Positions 43,801 to 52,091 of a DNA stretch of 64,000 nucleotides are shown here, piece by piece. The notes beneath the pieces are model-generated. The model saw nothing but the letters and a program-made list of their open reading frames with translations. It did no database searches and was not told where the DNA came from. Origin of the DNA: a virus; the IMG/VR virus record IMGVR_UViG_3300023196_003770, positions 1 through 64,000 of that record. One strand, 5' to 3'. The translations under genes and the position numbers were made by a program. How positions within the stretch are numbered: the first letter of the stretch is position 1; the number at the start of each line of letters is the position of its first letter.

Positions 43801-44275
43801 CGCCCGCTTGATCTACTACTGTTACATAAGTTCCATAAGCTATAGATGATGGTGCTACTGTTCCTGAGAAAAACAAATATCCTTTGTTCTTAGGATAATT
43901 GTCATATATATATTTTTCGTGTCCGGTTAGCTTATCAAGATATATTTCAGTCTCTTTTTGCGTCCCATCAAAAGGAAAGCCATTTTGTATCTTATCAAAA
44001 GCAACATTGACTTTTACTTGTGCAGAGTTGAAAAAAGTGTGATTGGAAAAATCTGACCAATCAACGTTTAACTGTTGAGTTGAACGTAAACCAGTTTCCG
44101 GATCATTATAACGAAATGAAGATGTATTATCGATGCTGGTGTCCGATATTACTTTTGCTTCATATAAATTGAAGCTTACACTTTCATGAGCTTGATCTTG
44201 AATGTTTCTTACTATTATTGGTCTAAAAAGAGCTGGTGAATTTCTTTGTAGATTTCTTGTGTTGTTAATAGGCAT
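40844..44275 (-). CDS. baseplate/tail protein: gpI-like core with two LamG domains
   Basis: A 1143-residue protein. Two LamG domains are visible: about 165-360 (TIEYWLYVPSQANSDQ, GQWNHIAWVWDRTPG, GALDDLRIWHSVRSKEDIY) and about 690-880 (GSWTYEATYKFPTN, WYISFGKQRNDDG, DVSQIRFWSKNITEEEYPEH). Between them, residues about 480-620 match the pattern of tail protein I-like baseplate proteins (FLQQLARNQGIELPPMF, IWRRILINLREIVTSKG, VKTFIRSTGID). It is probably a fibre-attachment protein of the baseplate wedge, with LamG parts for surface glycans. Its ATG shares one base with the stop of the upstream gene (TAATG). Confidence 0.65.
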   Translation of the reverse strand: MPINNTRNLQRNSPALFRPIIVRNIQDQAHESVSFNLYEAKVISDTSIDNTSSFRYNDPETGLRSTQQLNVDWSDFSNHTFFNSAQVKVNVAFDKIQNGFPFDGTQKETEIYLDKLTGHEKYIYDNYPKNKGYLFFSGTVAPSSIAYGTYVTVVDQAGAAYVNLSKTTDGKNIINPKLNPMTIEYWLYVPSQANSDQVVLDKHSGSFGFLSGLNSTVSTTSTTNTFYISSGSAYEQISVSLTKGQWNHIAWVWDRTPGYNGIYAYLNGRYYASSSMSVEFETIDTTSNLYIGSGSDLSTVGYTPTNTLSGALDDLRIWHSVRSKEDIYNNYQKSIFADSNLKLYYKFNEPSGSNAPIVIDASSNSLHGNLSGDRSSYVRQVPTSSIAGPSPVTYEQLELCPILFGNQIQVYNYRTSLYTSASIYDNENPNIITKLIPRHYLLEGQVESALETEEGEIVNSLTSGTDPRSTRLGDTQVFLLFLYTWAKFFDEIKLYTQSFADNQFVDYNNIDTVPDQFLQQLARNQGIELPPMFTGASVAQFINAQNIQDTPGVNQYSLQYIQNQIWRRILINLREIVTSKGTVHAVKTFIRSTGIDPDQNFRIREYGGPTKQNLGFVRDKRNEIASVLNFVSGGLITSPYLSASRIEPGYPEITGTANDGLFTSGSWTYEATYKFPTNLTYDPNQSLVRFITTGSSLAASGGLIANLIAYSGSLDFTSTTTSSITLFVRPNDNVAAPYMRLYMSGVDIFDGDKWYISFGKQRNDDGLNSVISSSYFLRVVKNIYGEIYDNYVTSSWFNDTDGGGINIWNEKSATTNSSGSFFVIGSSSINTSISKFLNDPAIAPAIARETSFKGDVSQIRFWSKNITEEEYPEHVRNFKSIGVQDPLTNFNFITNKSSSWERLRIDANTDQIVTQSNVSGEINIFDFSQNNLHLSGTLFPISRQVIDPERYHYSFISPKFDEASTTNKVRIRSFEQYENVQSTPWAQVAPVYEIPRNEQPTDSTKFTIDFSVVESLNQDIVNIFATLDELDNILGAPELVFSPDYPGLENLRNVYFNRLTDKLNLKQFFEFYKWFDNNIGTFVSQLIPKKTKFFGTNFVIESHMLERPKFEYLFSELYLGDSNRTGLRDRILLQMFVATFAKY

Positions 44276-45864
44276 TATGGCATCACCTTAAATCGGAATC
44301 CGTTATTGCTAATCAAAAATTCCTTGCCACCATAAGTAATCATCAACTCAATTTCATAAACTTCTCCTTGTGCGAAGTCTTGCATCCAAATATCAAAATA
44401 CATTCCCTCGGCATCATATGAACAAAGAGTAGCTGAATTGTCAAATGGAATAATAACCTTACGTGAATAAGCATTAATTAATCTCCATTTTATATTATCT
44501 AAGATAACGCTCTTTGGTTGAAGAGCTAATCTACTTGCAGATTGTTCCGTATTGTAATCTAACACAAAGATACGTAATCTTGCCTGCTCAGAGGCTTTGT
44601 ATTGTTGTTTAAGATTGGTTATGTTGACTACCCAGTTCTCCTCTTCAACGTTGCTTGGCGAGCCTTGTGGGAGCTTGTAGAGGGTCTTACCGGATGCATA
44701 CGTAAGAGTACCATCTAAACTGGTCCATGCATATCTAAACTCTTGACTTGTAGATCCGGTTAGGAAATTTTTTAGAGCCGTATTCTCTACAGTATTGAAG
44801 TTAACACTAGCTGAATATATACCGGTCTGTGGAACGCTACCAATTAGATACTGACTACCTAGGAAACTCTGAGTTATAGCATAAAGACTGCGAGTTAAAT
44901 GATTGATACTTGCACTATGCGATATGGAGAAGCTGGAAGTTGTATATGTGATATATTTTGCGCCATATAGATTTAGTAATAGGCTATTGGCTCCGGTAAT
45001 CTCTGTGCTACCAGAGAAGAAGCTTTGATAACCACCATTAATACGATTATAAGCAAACAAGCTTTGAGATACGTTAAAAAGAGTGTTCCCTAAATCATCT
45101 CCTATTTGATCATTATATTTGATAATAAGTTGTGGATGAAGGTCAGGATTTTTGGCTTGTTTAGAGCCAAATCTTTTTACGAAACGTGTTATGTTATCAT
45201 TTTCTTGTGCATCGATGAATGATAATCTCCAGCCATAATTTGGGATTTGACCTGCTATAGCCGCACTAACAAGAGTAGTAACATCTATATATAGATTTTC
45301 ATCGCCACGAGCAAACTGCTGAGTTACTGTCAAATCTTGCGATCCACCACCGAGATTACCAGAAACTATTATATCAATATTTGGCGCACTAAGGGAACCG
45401 CTTTGTGCTGCTCCTTCCAATGTCCAAGCGATTGGAGTACCGGTTATAATAGAAGCAGTAAGAAAGTTTGCTGTATCTAAATCACGGAATGCCACGACAT
45501 CAAAGCCCCTACCTTCATCCCAGCTTTTAGAGAGCGCCATAAGCCTTATAGAGAAGTTTGAAGGGGTAGTTTGACCACCATATACATCCTTCAAATTAAG
45601 AAAGGCTTTAAAGCTCGTGTCGTCAATATTGAGAAATGATGCAGTTATTTGTTGTAAAGGTTCATAATCAAATTGAAGAAGAAAACGACTTAATTCAATT
45701 ACGCCACTTACTATAGTTGAACCACTATATACAGTAGTTTCATCATAAAGTTTGAATAGATCCAACGTTCCAGCTTGTCCTACGTTAGACGTAGTAGAAG
45801 GAGAACCTGCAATTATTTTATTTGTGATATATGTATCTTTGCTTGCTGATAATAATCTATACAT
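44275..45864 (-). CDS. virion structural protein, DNRLRE-like N-terminus, 529 aa
   Basis: The ATG at 45864 has AGGTGAT upstream; a TTG five codons earlier is less likely. The first 150 residues (MYRLLSASKDTYITNKIIAGS, NVGQAGTLDLFKLYDE, ELSRFLLQFD, SIRLMALSKSWDEG) follow the pattern of DNRLRE-type beta-sandwiches found in surface proteins. The C-terminal 100 residues end in a beta sheet (IKWRLINAYSRKVIIPFD; YEIELMITYGGKEFLI). The 20-nt core of the intergenic repeat is embedded in this gene at 44829-44848, encoding LIGSVP. Probably a fibre or baseplate part. Confidence 0.55.
   Translation of the reverse strand: MYRLLSASKDTYITNKIIAGSPSTTSNVGQAGTLDLFKLYDETTVYSGSTIVSGVIELSRFLLQFDYEPLQQITASFLNIDDTSFKAFLNLKDVYGGQTTPSNFSIRLMALSKSWDEGRGFDVVAFRDLDTANFLTASIITGTPIAWTLEGAAQSGSLSAPNIDIIVSGNLGGGSQDLTVTQQFARGDENLYIDVTTLVSAAIAGQIPNYGWRLSFIDAQENDNITRFVKRFGSKQAKNPDLHPQLIIKYNDQIGDDLGNTLFNVSQSLFAYNRINGGYQSFFSGSTEITGANSLLLNLYGAKYITYTTSSFSISHSASINHLTRSLYAITQSFLGSQYLIGSVPQTGIYSASVNFNTVENTALKNFLTGSTSQEFRYAWTSLDGTLTYASGKTLYKLPQGSPSNVEEENWVVNITNLKQQYKASEQARLRIFVLDYNTEQSASRLALQPKSVILDNIKWRLINAYSRKVIIPFDNSATLCSYDAEGMYFDIWMQDFAQGEVYEIELMITYGGKEFLISNNGFRFKVMP
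44829..44848 (-). repeat. 20-bp copy of repeat core inside a coding gene
   Basis: Minus strand TCTAATTGGTAGCGTTCCAC, identical to the core of the 32-bp repeats at 19925-19956 and 52058-52089. Here it is translated as part of QYLIGSVPQTG. In the intergenic copies the same frame would read SLIGSVPLIN without an upstream start. Confidence 0.85.
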
Positions 45865-45875
45865 AATATCACCTA

Positions 45876-47717
45876 TCAAACGGCTGTGCCGACAATATCA
45901 TAATCGGAATATTTTAGTTCAAACATTGAACCTGGAGGTCCAAACACAATACCACGACTGGTATTGGCTCTAATATCAAACTGTTGATCGGAATACAGTC
46001 TTCCATCCAAAACGTTATAAACGTTGCCGACTTCTAAGTTGGTTACAGAAGCAACTCCTTCTGTGTTGAATATAATATTTTGTATGTCATTTATTACAAT
46101 TGGTTGATTGATTTCAAAGTTTTTAATGTTAAAGTAGTTTTTTATTTTATTTAAGGTATTGCGAAGAACCAATTCTCTATTTTGCGTTGGGTCTATGACA
46201 ATGGTATATTTTACCGTAACGTTAATTACTCTGGCATCTAAGATGTCTATAGCATCACTTATAAGACGATATTCGTTTAGATATTTGGCTAAGTTTTTCT
46301 TAAGAGTATCTGGAGCCACAATCAACTGATTATCTTGGTTTCTACAAATAATAAAAAGTTCAGAAGACATTGGGTTATTTGGATTTGGTTCTATAGCAGC
46401 TCTGAATACACGACCAAAATTTGATGGAAGCGTATAAACACGAGCTAGCAAATCTTCTTTAGAGACAATACGATTTTGCATTCCTTGGAATGCAGGTATC
46501 TTACTCTTTAGTTCACTCGTAGTTGGAGGATCTTCCCCACCAGAAGCATCTTTAAGATTTATAACGTCAATTGAATTTCTTACGTAAGCGGCTACAGTTG
46601 GATTTGGATTTTGCGGGAAAAATATATTAAGAGTAGATAATGCAGTAATTGTTTCCGCATCAACATTATGCTCTAAGCCGCCGCCAACTCGATATGTGAT
46701 GTTTAATGTTGTATTTTCTGATATTACTCCAAAGGTCGTTGTCTGCAATAAGTTCCCAGGATTTAAATTAAATCTGGCAAATGTTTTCTTGCCATAAAGA
46801 GGCAGAGAGTATTCGCTTGGATCTGGGATTATATCATCATTAATGGTGTTTGCAGATCCGCCTCCAAATATCAATGTTGTTGTTCTTGTTTGAAGTGCAG
46901 TGTTTTTTGTAAAACGATATGGAGCCGGAATTGGAACAATGTTTTCCGGAACAAGCTTGTTATCATAACTTAGATTTGTAACTCTTTTATATATCGTATC
47001 CTGAGTTAAGGATTCAACTTCATAGTATTCATTACCCAGCACGTCTGAAACGCTTATAATTTCAGTAACATTTGGGTTTGTCAATGCAATATTTCTATAT
47101 GGAATGAAAGTCCCAACTGTAAATGATTCAGTAGCTCTTTTACCAGATATACATATTCCATTAAGACTAAGAATATAATTTTGTGGAATGTTATTTGCAT
47201 TAGTAGTGCCAACCACTACGGATGCGGCGAATGAATTATCAGCACGACGAGAAGAGAAATCTAGATTTTCTGTTAATTCAAACTCAATACCGCTTGTTGA
47301 TCTTACAATCGTGCCTTCTTTTATTATTGGCAATGATGTAATGTCTGGATTTCCAGTATTTGTTCCATCAGTAGGAACTCTTATATAAAAAGTAACACTA
47401 ACAACAGCAGGTGCAGCACCTACAATTGGAACTCCTGCCTTTCTTAAATGTCTCTCTATATTGTTTGGTTCAACAGAGGACTCTGGAAATGATTCATGAA
47501 ATTGATGATCCAAATAATAACTTTGAACGTCACCAACATACGCAGCCATATCTAAAAGCAATCCGCCTAAACTGGCTTCGGAAAAATCTCTGATATTATT
47601 AGGAAAGTAACTTCTGGCGTAGTCTAATAAATCATTACGTAACGCATCAAAATCTTTATTAAGATACCGGCGCTGTCTTACTTGTTTTAAAGCATTTTTT
47701 TTATTATCTTCAGCCAT
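45876..47717 (-). CDS. baseplate wedge protein (T4 gp6 / baseplate J family)
   Basis: A 613-residue protein. The N-terminus LNKDFDALRNDLLDYARSYFPN followed by NIRDFSEASLGGLLLDMAAYVGDVQSYYLDHQFHESF is a strong signature of T4 gp6-like wedge proteins. The C-terminal region (RIVSKEDLLARVYTLPSNFGRVFRA, LNEYRLISDAIDILDARVINVTVKYTIV) corresponds to the J-type ring-forming part. gp6 forms the inner ring linking wedges of the baseplate. It is followed by the DNRLRE-like gene and preceded by gp25, the usual order in T4-like phages. The stop overlaps the next gene's ribosome site region. Confidence 0.85.
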   Translation of the reverse strand: MAEDNKKNALKQVRQRRYLNKDFDALRNDLLDYARSYFPNNIRDFSEASLGGLLLDMAAYVGDVQSYYLDHQFHESFPESSVEPNNIERHLRKAGVPIVGAAPAVVSVTFYIRVPTDGTNTGNPDITSLPIIKEGTIVRSTSGIEFELTENLDFSSRRADNSFAASVVVGTTNANNIPQNYILSLNGICISGKRATESFTVGTFIPYRNIALTNPNVTEIISVSDVLGNEYYEVESLTQDTIYKRVTNLSYDNKLVPENIVPIPAPYRFTKNTALQTRTTTLIFGGGSANTINDDIIPDPSEYSLPLYGKKTFARFNLNPGNLLQTTTFGVISENTTLNITYRVGGGLEHNVDAETITALSTLNIFFPQNPNPTVAAYVRNSIDVINLKDASGGEDPPTTSELKSKIPAFQGMQNRIVSKEDLLARVYTLPSNFGRVFRAAIEPNPNNPMSSELFIICRNQDNQLIVAPDTLKKNLAKYLNEYRLISDAIDILDARVINVTVKYTIVIDPTQNRELVLRNTLNKIKNYFNIKNFEINQPIVINDIQNIIFNTEGVASVTNLEVGNVYNVLDGRLYSDQQFDIRANTSRGIVFGPPGSMFELKYSDYDIVGTAV

Positions 47718-47724
47718 ATTAATA

Positions 47725-48192
47725 TCACGCTATAAATAAACTTATTTCTAACAATTGCTCCGGAAAAGTGGAGACTTTATACGCAAGTATGATGTATATA
47801 ATACCAGTATATACATTTTGCGTTTTTTCAACTTTGGATTCATACCCTAATAAGTTAACAAATGGCATAAATTTTCCAACAGTTGTCTTAATTCTACGCA
47901 TCGCCTCCTGATCAAAGTTATCTTTATTACTATAATCAGTTAAAAGAGGACGAAGATTAGCTCCAAAATCATACATTGCTAATCTTTCTCCATGATTAGT
48001 TAGGATGATATTTCTTAAATTATCGCTCATTTGTTCAAGAAGACTATAATTCATCTTGAATATCGATACAGAATTTCCTTCATCTAATTCTAATGGAGTT
48101 TTGATACCAAATGGTGTGGGAGCAACTGACGCAACTATACTACGTTCAATTGAATTCTGTATTCCAACATCTTTAAAAGATAATCTCGCCAT
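47725..48192 (-). CDS. baseplate wedge subunit gp25-like
   Basis: A 155-residue protein of the GpW/gp25 family: MARLSFKDVGIQNSIERSI, SIFKMNYSLLEQMSDNLRNIILTNHGERLAMYDFGANLRPLL with the diagnostic N-x-R-x-I-L-T-x-x-G-E-R-x-x-x-x-x-F-G-x-x-L, then MRRIKTTVGKFMPFVNLL. gp25 sits at the sheath-baseplate interface and starts sheath assembly. It is directly upstream of the gp6-like gene, typical of contractile systems. Length is normal. Confidence 0.9.
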   Translation of the reverse strand: MARLSFKDVGIQNSIERSIVASVAPTPFGIKTPLELDEGNSVSIFKMNYSLLEQMSDNLRNIILTNHGERLAMYDFGANLRPLLTDYSNKDNFDQEAMRRIKTTVGKFMPFVNLLGYESKVEKTQNVYTGIIYIILAYKVSTFPEQLLEISLFIA

Positions 48193-48212
48193 ACTGGATT
48201 AAATATATGTCT

Positions 48213-48476
48213 TCATGGAATCCCAGGAGTATATGGAGCTATTCCTGGCGCTGTTACCACAACAACTCCGGTCCCTGCTCCTGTAAATGCTCCAGGTGTC
48301 ACCAAAAACGTTTTCAATATTGTTAGCTCATTAACAACGTAAGCCGCAACTGCTTCAGATATGGCGGTTGATATCGTGTCTATCTGTGCATTCCCGGTTC
48401 CCGTATTACCTTCAGCTTTACCAAGTTCAGATTGCAATATTGATTTAATTGTATTTTTCATTGCTGCTTTTGACAT
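48213..48476 (-). CDS. small tail/baseplate-region protein, 87 aa
   Basis: The second of two in-frame ATGs (48476, MSKAAMKNT) fits the GGAG site 7 nt upstream. The protein has an amphipathic helical first half (NTIKSILQSELGKAEG, ISTAISEAVAAYVVNELTILKTFLV) and a Gly/Pro/Val-rich tail (GAFTGAGTGVVVVTAPG). Not recognised as a family with certainty; small proteins with this layout sit between hub and wedge genes in several phages. Coupled to the spike gene by overlapping stop and start (AATGA). Confidence 0.5.
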   Translation of the reverse strand: MSKAAMKNTIKSILQSELGKAEGNTGTGNAQIDTISTAISEAVAAYVVNELTILKTFLVTPGAFTGAGTGVVVVTAPGIAPYTPGIP

Positions 48477-48478
48477 AA

Positions 48479-50191
48479 TCATTCTCCATATATTTTTGTA
48501 GATTTGACCGTATTGTTATACGTATTTTTAATTTTATCATCAGCCTCTGTTATAGTTTGATCTAAGTTAGAAAACTGCACCTGATCTCTTAATGCATTGT
48601 TAGCCAAAGCATAAAGTGATGGTATGTTTGAATATGGAACCCCAATTGCAGTTTGAAAAGCAGTTTCTAAAGTTTCTTCAAGAGTTTTTATGTGATCTCT
48701 TAAAGAATTGATTTGATCTTGTAACGTTTCTATCGTTTGTTTATATACGGAGTATCTAACATATGGCTGCGATAAATCTCCTGCTCTTCCAAGATATATT
48801 TCGTTTGCCTCAACTTGAAGCTTGCCTTGTTTATTAAGATATATGTAAGCCAAGTTTCCGTCCGGAACTGTTGGTAACGTATCTGGATCTGCTGATATAC
48901 TATTAGAGTTAAACTTTCCTTCACGAATTATAAGAACAGTCCCAGGAATATTTTCGCTGGCAGCAGTTTGCGGTTCCCTGCGAGCAATTATACGTATATG
49001 ATCTGCCTTATTAACAACATAACTTCTACCTAATGTTCCATTCTCAACCGGTTGCTCATTTGCAAGACATTCTGGAGGATAAGATATCCCTCGAGTTCCG
49101 TTAAAAACTAAACCATAATTTTCATCAACACGACTTTGTTGAACAACATATACTCTCGCAGCATCAAATATTGGATTAGGATTTCCTTCATTAGTATTGG
49201 CTATAGATTCACGTGAGTTTCTAAAAGGATTTTTATCTGTTTCTTTATAACCACGTATATTATCAATTATTAATGGCGCATTTGAAGAAGGACCGGAAGG
49301 ATTGCCAACATATGATTTGGGATCATTTCCAGTTTCTGGCAGATATCTACCTCGTCCAACTACGATATCAATTGCGGCTGCTTGTCTTGGAGCTCCACCA
49401 AGTTTTATAGTGTCAACAGGATTTTCGTTAATCGCACCATCAATTGGTCCATTCCGATCTTCGCCTAACATTATCAATGCATTGTTGGCTCCTTGTAATA
49501 CTAACTCTTGAGGGCGTTTCTTCCATCTTGGAACCGGTTCGGGCGTAACAAATGCAGTTGCACGGGCTTCATTGAATATGGCATCATAAGGATTTTCTGC
49601 CATGTTTCTTTCATTGACTGGCAATGTCGCAGTATCTATACTATTGCCACCATTTTGAAAAGTTTCAGGACCGTTGCCTGCATTTCTGTTAGTTATCTCC
49701 CTTGTGGTATATGTGCCTTCGTTAATAGTAGGATCATATCTTCTGTCATGATGAGTGTAGTTTGGATCCTCATAAGTTCCATATCCGGATACTCTGGACA
49801 TCCAATAACCAACCTTTGTTCCCAATCCTTGCATGTCTTCATATATGACATATACCTGTTCTCCAGGCATAACAGGTAACATGAAATGAGAAGAATAAAA
49901 TGGGAATAATATTGTATTAGAATTTGAACCGTTGCCATCATTAGATGACACCATTCTAGCAATAATACAATTAACAGACATAACATCAAGCAACTCCGCA
50001 TTGTTAATGGTTGCGGTTAATGCTTCTTTGTATTCTTCAGTTATAAGAGATAAATCGGTTATAACATCTACAACAACAGCTCTTTGTAATGTTGGAGTTT
50101 GACCGGAAGTTAATGTTTGCGCTGTTAACGCAGCATTAATACCTGCTGCACCCATCAAACTACGGGATATATTTGTTCCGGCTCTGGGCAT
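48479..50191 (-). CDS. baseplate hub/spike protein with OB-fold (gp5-type)
   Basis: A 570-residue protein placed immediately before gp25. Residues 60-160 (CIIARMVSSND...ILFPFYSSHFMLPVMPGEQVYVIYED, GTKVGYWMSRV) fit the OB-type N-terminal domain of contractile tail spikes, where a 'P-G-E-x-V-x-V' strand is common. Then comes a long Asn/Pro/Gly-rich region with repeated ENP and GNP motifs, and a C-terminal helix (YKQTIETLQDQINSLRDHIKTLEETLETA) suggesting a trimeric coiled coil. No lysozyme domain is visible. It is probably the puncturing hub. The exact homolog class is inferred from position and pattern. Confidence 0.6.
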   Translation of the reverse strand: MPRAGTNISRSLMGAAGINAALTAQTLTSGQTPTLQRAVVVDVITDLSLITEEYKEALTATINNAELLDVMSVNCIIARMVSSNDGNGSNSNTILFPFYSSHFMLPVMPGEQVYVIYEDMQGLGTKVGYWMSRVSGYGTYEDPNYTHHDRRYDPTINEGTYTTREITNRNAGNGPETFQNGGNSIDTATLPVNERNMAENPYDAIFNEARATAFVTPEPVPRWKKRPQELVLQGANNALIMLGEDRNGPIDGAINENPVDTIKLGGAPRQAAAIDIVVGRGRYLPETGNDPKSYVGNPSGPSSNAPLIIDNIRGYKETDKNPFRNSRESIANTNEGNPNPIFDAARVYVVQQSRVDENYGLVFNGTRGISYPPECLANEQPVENGTLGRSYVVNKADHIRIIARREPQTAASENIPGTVLIIREGKFNSNSISADPDTLPTVPDGNLAYIYLNKQGKLQVEANEIYLGRAGDLSQPYVRYSVYKQTIETLQDQINSLRDHIKTLEETLETAFQTAIGVPYSNIPSLYALANNALRDQVQFSNLDQTITEADDKIKNTYNNTVKSTKIYGE

Positions 50192-50238
50192 ATTCTATAG
50201 ATATAAGCTAAAACAATTTTTGAATTATGGCTTCTTTA

Positions 50239-51531
50239 TTATACGCCGTATTTGGCTATTCCAAGCAACTGATTAACAGGAGCAAATGCTCCAGTAAACT
50301 TGTATAGCTTTCCATTGTATTTAAAAGCTATGCCTTCCATGGAACTTGTAACGTTATCAATGCTACCAAGTTGGGTTAACTCTCTTTCCATTACTTCTTT
50401 AGCTTCAGCAGTTCCTGCCGATTTAATCTTTTCTATCGCCTGCGTGACACTTTGCTTAAGTCTCTGTATTTCTTGATTTGGGTTTATTACAAGATAGCTT
50501 TCAACAGCTTTTAATATCTCAATCGCAAACCCCTTTACAATATCTCTTACCGGCTCAACTAACATCTTATAAAATGCTACGTTTTGCCTTATAAGCTCAA
50601 GAACTTTTGGTGCATCTTCTTTTTGCAATAACCCTTCAGCAACTAAATCTTTTATTACAGGTTTTTTACTGGTAATGTTGGTATCAAAATCAGAAACCAA
50701 TCCGGCAATATAGCTTTTCGTATCATCGTCTGCAACAACGTCTTTTAGCTTATGTGTAAGAACATACTCTTCAACCATATCTCCTAATGAGTTGTCATTG
50801 CTCATATTATTCTTATTCATAATTTCGTTTAAAGAAGCTAATGCGTGTTCAAGCGGTTCATTGTTTGAAAGCTTTTGTAATGAAACCATTACCGGTCCCA
50901 GGACTTTCCAACCGGTATCTTTAATAGCCGTCTGCATACGATTAACAGAGGCAATCAATTTGGCAAAGTTGGCGCTGGCATCTATAGCTAATGGTTCGCC
51001 ATTCTCGTCATACACTGTGCCACTCTCATGAAACACAACAGCGTCTTGATCATAATTTATGACATTCGGATTTATTGTTCCAACTATTTCTGCTGAATAC
51101 CAAATCTTACCATTATTGAATATAGCTTCACGATCCTCCGGGGAGAGCACCGCAACACCGGCAGATAATACCTTATAAGCTTTACCAAATGCACGGGCTA
51201 CTAAAGGTTTATCCGCCCAACGACTTTCAATATCGTCAGCTCCCATTCCATTTGTTTTAATATGAGCAGTATTACGAGCAAATCTCAATCCTTCATTTGG
51301 ATTGAATGTAAAAAACACATTCTGACCATCAAGCTTTTCAGAAGAACTTTCAAGCTTGCCCTTACTGGCTTGATGAAATATTGCTTTTAATTCTCCAAAA
51401 GTTAAATCGGAATCTTCATATAAATGAGACATATGCCCACCAAGACCACCTTCTTGCATTTGTTCCATTATGGCGGGTAACAAAACAGTCTTAATGTTAG
51501 CAATAACTTTTTGTCTTTTTACTGAGCTCAT
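50239..51531 (-). CDS. ligase-type nucleotidyltransferase
   Basis: A 430-residue protein with signs of the covalent nucleotidyltransferase superfamily (DNA/RNA ligases, capping enzymes). Motif I is EKLDGQN with Lys66 as presumed nucleotidyl acceptor, a motif Ia-like FARN follows, then WYSAEIVG (motif III-like), EGIAFKY (motif IV, about residue 399) and YKFTG (motif V-like). Between motifs III and IV lies an unusually long helical insertion of about 230 residues, so it is not a standard DNA ligase. It could ligate RNA or modify another target. It lies between late sigma and baseplate genes. No zinc finger or BRCT is seen. Confidence 0.6.
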   Translation of the reverse strand: MSSVKRQKVIANIKTVLLPAIMEQMQEGGLGGHMSHLYEDSDLTFGELKAIFHQASKGKLESSSEKLDGQNVFFTFNPNEGLRFARNTAHIKTNGMGADDIESRWADKPLVARAFGKAYKVLSAGVAVLSPEDREAIFNNGKIWYSAEIVGTINPNVINYDQDAVVFHESGTVYDENGEPLAIDASANFAKLIASVNRMQTAIKDTGWKVLGPVMVSLQKLSNNEPLEHALASLNEIMNKNNMSNDNSLGDMVEEYVLTHKLKDVVADDDTKSYIAGLVSDFDTNITSKKPVIKDLVAEGLLQKEDAPKVLELIRQNVAFYKMLVEPVRDIVKGFAIEILKAVESYLVINPNQEIQRLKQSVTQAIEKIKSAGTAEAKEVMERELTQLGSIDNVTSSMEGIAFKYNGKLYKFTGAFAPVNQLLGIAKYGV

Positions 51532-52010
51532 TGTTTCATACCTGTTGTTTTTTGAATTTTGTCATATATGTCTTCTTCAGACATCATATCATCTAAGTCT
51601 TCTTCGCTTGCCTTAGATACCAATTCAGTTAACTTAAGTATTTGATCATTTGCCTTACTCATACGTTCCATGTAACGAGATAAGTTTTGACCATGAATAG
51701 CGTGCTCATTAGGGTTCGCATGGACATAACCATAAAGGTCTATCCACATGATGTAGGCATTCTTACGGTCTTGCACCGAGTTCTCATAGATTTGCTTCCA
51801 GAGCGCCTTCTGCTTATCTTCTACAGATGATATCTGATTAAGAAGAGAAGAAAAATCATGGAGCTGTTGATTAATCTTATTGTCCAATTCATCTATATTT
51901 GGACGACGAAATCCAACCTCTAATCCAGTTGTGTCAGGTTCTTCTGGAGGAGTAGATAGCTCAAATGATGGAGCGGCGGGTTGATAAACAGGTATATTTT
52001 TCTTTGCCAT
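51528..52010 (-). CDS. hypothetical helical protein, 160 aa
   Basis: ATG at 52010 (MAKKNIPVYQPAAPSFEL) with AGGGA close upstream; a GTG nine codons earlier is unlikely. Residues 50-140 are strongly helical with charged residues (IDELDNKINQQLHDFSSLLNQI, VEDKQKALWKQIYENSVQDRKNAYI, RMSKANDQILKLTELVSKA), pointing to a coiled coil. The first 45 residues are Pro-rich and disordered. Coupled to the ligase-like gene. A 32-bp repeat (52058-52089) lies 48 bp before it. Function unknown. Confidence 0.6.
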   Translation of the reverse strand: MAKKNIPVYQPAAPSFELSTPPEEPDTTGLEVGFRRPNIDELDNKINQQLHDFSSLLNQISSVEDKQKALWKQIYENSVQDRKNAYIMWIDLYGYVHANPNEHAIHGQNLSRYMERMSKANDQILKLTELVSKASEEDLDDMMSEEDIYDKIQKTTGMKQ

Positions 52011-52057
52011 ATCCCTAAATATATAAAGGTATACCACTTATTTCTATAATCAAATAT

Positions 52058-52089
52058 ATTGATAAGTGGAACGCTACCAATTAGAGAAG
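52058..52089 (-). repeat. 32-bp intergenic repeat, copy 2
   Basis: Identical to copy 1 at 19925-19956; the flanks are unrelated. It lies directly downstream of the sigma factor stop (2 bp away) and upstream of the 160-residue gene. Confidence 0.9.
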
Positions 52090-52091
52090 CT

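Noticed and set aside
47731-47738. TATAAATA on the plus strand
   Set aside because: It lies within the end of the gp25-like gene and points away from every gene nearby, so it is not a plausible late promoter.
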